DNA of 8,580 bases, taken from contig JAUZQL010000326.1 of NCBI GenBank assembly GCA_030950975.1, positions 1 through 8,580 of the forward strand, in the 5' to 3' direction. Below, piece by piece: positions 6,655 through 8,580 of this stretch. This stretch comes from Mariprofundaceae bacterium. GTDB taxonomy: Bacteria; Pseudomonadota; Zetaproteobacteria; Mariprofundales; Mariprofundaceae. Every line of letters begins with the position of its first letter. Within the stretch, counting starts at the first letter, position 1. Below the pieces are notes generated by a model. That model was given only the letters and a program-made list of their open reading frames with translations. It was not told the DNA's origin and ran no database searches. The translations under genes were made by a program, and so were the position numbers.

Positions 6655-7362
6655 ATGACACATAAGCATTATGCCCCAGAAGAAATTGCCAAATTTGAAG
6701 CCATTGCCAGTGAGTGGTGGGATCCCAAAGGACGTTTCAAACCGTTGCATCGCATCAATCCTTTGCGCCTTGATTACATTGATGAACGTGCATCACTTGC
6801 CAATAAAAAAGTTTTAGATGTGGGCTGTGGTGGCGGTATTTTAGCAGAAAGCATGGCAAGACGTGGCGCGATTGTGACAGGTTTAGATCGCTCTCCCAAA
6901 GCCCTTGCGATTGCACGCATCCATGCCGAACAAGAACACGTCGCATTAAATTATGTCGAAACCGATGCTGAAACATGGGCGGATGAACATAGCGAAGCCT
7001 ATGACGTGGTCACTTGCCTTGAAGTCTTGGAACATGTACCCGATGTCATCAGCACCGTGCAAGCTTGTGCCAAGATGATCAAACCCAACGGTTTATTCTT
7101 TTTTGCTACCTTAAATCGTACACCCATCGCCTATATCAAAGCCATTATTGGTGCTGAATATGTATTGGGTTGGTTGCCCAAAGGGACGCATGATTATGCT
7201 AAATTCATTCGGCCATCTGAAATGAAAAAAGCCTTGGATACAGCCGATATGGGCATTCAAGATATACGGGGCATGTCGTATGCCATGTTGTCTGATAAAT
7301 TTTCGCTATCCCATGATTTATCCATCAACTATTTAGGTGTTGCCAAAAAAAATACGCTATGA
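6655..7362 (+). CDS. ubiG: UbiG, ubiquinone biosynthesis O-methyltransferase
   Basis: A 235-residue SAM-dependent O-methyltransferase that performs both O-methylations of ubiquinone synthesis, including the last step from 3-demethylubiquinone. It aligns closely with E. coli UbiG (240 residues) from EEIAKFEAIASEWWD (9-23) through FKPLHRINPLRLDYI. Motif I is VLDVGCGGGILAESMARRGA (53-72), the post-motif acid is in TGLD (75-78), motif II DVVTCLEVLEHVPD is at 117-130, and the family block PKGTHDYAKFI lies at 175-185. The start at 6655 is chosen from the family N-terminus. In-frame alternatives at 6580 (ATG) and 6553 (TTG) would add 25 or 34 residues with no homology I recognise. None of the three has a good Shine-Dalgarno sequence, so the exact start is the weak point. 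The stop overlaps the lptD start by ATGA. Confidence 0.95.
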   Translation: MTHKHYAPEEIAKFEAIASEWWDPKGRFKPLHRINPLRLDYIDERASLANKKVLDVGCGGGILAESMARRGAIVTGLDRSPKALAIARIHAEQEHVALNYVETDAETWADEHSEAYDVVTCLEVLEHVPDVISTVQACAKMIKPNGLFFFATLNRTPIAYIKAIIGAEYVLGWLPKGTHDYAKFIRPSEMKKALDTADMGIQDIRGMSYAMLSDKFSLSHDLSINYLGVAKKNTL

Positions 7363-8580
7363 AATGCTTATACATACTATTAAGTATGTTTGTATATTCC
7401 CCTTTGCTATACGCTGAAGCCATTGATTTAACAGCCAATCATATCAGCCTTGATGCACACAAAAACATCACTGCATCAGGCAACGCCCAGCTTCAACGAA
7501 AAGGGGAAAAACTTACAACAGATCAACTTATCTATCATCAACAGCTTCAAGATGTTTATGCCACTGGGCATGTCCATCTTAGCAATGCGAGCAGTGATAT
7601 TTATGCGCAATCCGCCATCATTCATGTACAACAACAAACAGGCAGTTTGGAGCAAGCCAATATCACCTTATCAACAGGTGAGCATATTCAAGCTAAGCAT
7701 GTAGAACGTCTTTCATTGCAACAATTTCAGGGCGATGATGTTCGTATCAGTAGCTGTCCTAAAGATGAAGAAGCATGGGCTGTTCATGCCAAACATATGC
7801 AACTCAATCAACAAGAAGGTCTTATTGAAGCGCAACACGCTTGGGTCTATATCGGTGGGCTTCCCGTGCTTTACACACCGTATTGGCAACAACCCTTGCG
7901 CCGTCGTTCAGGGCTTTTATTGCCTGAATTTTCGACAAGCAGCCAACGTGGTACTGAATTTGCCCTGCCTTATTACTGGGCACCTCGCCCCAACTGGGAT
8001 GCAACACTCACACCACGCTTGATGAGCTTGCGTGGTCTTATGGGCGATGTTGAACTTCGTCATGCCGCACAACATGGGCATCAAAAGCTTCAATGGTCAG
8101 GCATTCAAGATAAATATAACCATCAATATCGTCAGCACATACAAATGGATCTACAACAAGCTTTAGGCAAGCAGTGGCAGTTCAACTCAGCCGTTAATCA
8201 CGTATCTGATCGTCAATTTCTTGCTGATTTTTCACAGAATAAAAGTCTCACATCAACCGCCTATACGCATAGTACAGCCGATATATCTTGGAGAAATCAA
8301 CACGCAGATGCCCGCTTATCAGGTCAAATGCAACAAAATTTAACGCTTGCCAACGATCAAACCACCCTGCAAATTTTACCGCGTCTTGAAAGTCACTATC
8401 AGCATAGGATTGGTGATACACAACTTCATTTGGATCAACAAACCACTCGGTTTTTTCGGCTATCAGGTATTCAAGGCACGCGTATCATGCTGCATCCGTG
8501 GTTAGCATTACCACTATCATGGCAATCACATGCGATTTCGACACGCATTCAAATGGGCATACGTCAATTGCGTTATCAGC
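7359..8580 (+). CDS. lptD: LptD (OstA), LPS-assembly outer-membrane protein (3' truncated)
   Basis: Open from the ATG at 7359 to the right edge, 407 visible residues; the family is usually 700-850 long, so roughly half is missing. LptD with LptE forms the translocon that inserts LPS into the outer leaflet. Residues 1-19 or 1-21 look like a signal peptide (LYAEA; cleavage after A19 or A21). Residues 22-130 are the LptA-like periplasmic beta-jellyroll domain (OstA_N). Then come SSCP (131-134), GGLPVLYTPYWQQP (166-179), RRRSGLLLPEF (181-191), FALPYYWAPRPNWDATLTPR (201-220) and a start of beta-barrel strands, including VNHVSDRQFLADF; these are LptD hallmarks. It starts on the last base-pairs of the ubiG stop (ATGA) with no clear ribosome binding site, so translation probably depends on coupling to ubiG. 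C133 matches E. coli C173; no other Cys is visible in the mature part. Confidence 0.95.
   Translation, partial: MKCLYILLSMFVYSPLLYAEAIDLTANHISLDAHKNITASGNAQLQRKGEKLTTDQLIYHQQLQDVYATGHVHLSNASSDIYAQSAIIHVQQQTGSLEQANITLSTGEHIQAKHVERLSLQQFQGDDVRISSCPKDEEAWAVHAKHMQLNQQEGLIEAQHAWVYIGGLPVLYTPYWQQPLRRRSGLLLPEFSTSSQRGTEFALPYYWAPRPNWDATLTPRLMSLRGLMGDVELRHAAQHGHQKLQWSGIQDKYNHQYRQHIQMDLQQALGKQWQFNSAVNHVSDRQFLADFSQNKSLTSTAYTHSTADISWRNQHADARLSGQMQQNLTLANDQTTLQILPRLESHYQHRIGDTQLHLDQQTTRFFRLSGIQGTRIMLHPWLALPLSWQSHAISTRIQMGIRQLRYQ

Noticed and set aside
7450..8022. Short + and - strand frames at 7450-7704, 7735-8022 and 7822-8007
   Set aside because: They are out-of-frame or antisense to lptD, whose own frame is open from 7359 to the edge with clear family motifs.

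Overview
The window holds core genes of a Gram-negative proteobacterium, with a GC content of roughly two-fifths by eye. LptD implies an LPS-bearing outer membrane, UbiG implies ubiquinone-based respiration, and PilF next to RodZ implies type IV pili and MreB-based rod shape. The PilF-RodZ adjacency is best known from gammaproteobacteria. A gamma- or zetaproteobacterium fits, but the sequence alone does not settle the class.

Layout from left to right. On the + strand, a 5'-truncated pilF-like TPR gene (1-671) overlaps rodZ (668-1630) by ATGA. After a 128-bp gap comes a divergent protein-L-isoaspartate O-methyltransferase family gene (1759-2439). This + strand block ends at a clear intrinsic terminator (2542-2571). 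A - strand operon converges on that terminator. Read in its own direction it is metG (6511-4967), a DUF2062 membrane protein gene (5012-4452) and a YoaA/DinG-type iron-sulfur helicase gene (4443-2578). metG and the DUF2062 gene overlap by 46 nt, and the helicase gene follows 8 nt further on.

The gap 6512-6654 is divergent, with metG leaving to the left and ubiG (6655-7362) to the right. ubiG overlaps lptD by ATGA. lptD starts at 7359 and is still open at the right edge (8580), so it is 3'-truncated by the window.

The genes serve envelope and pilus assembly (pilF, rodZ, lptD), translation (metG), respiration (ubiG), and repair or maintenance (yoaA, the Pcm-like gene). Nearly all bases are coding and no stretch over 300 bases lacks a gene. 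I saw no tRNA, rRNA, CRISPR array, insertion sequence, phage gene or toxin-antitoxin pair, and no convincing sigma-70 promoter pair in either upstream gap. I found no undescribed system. The points worth a second look are small: a possible reduced cysteine set in LptD, a divergent Pcm motif, a long translationally coupled overlap, competing hairpins before the terminator, and short dyads or repeats in the two upstream gaps.
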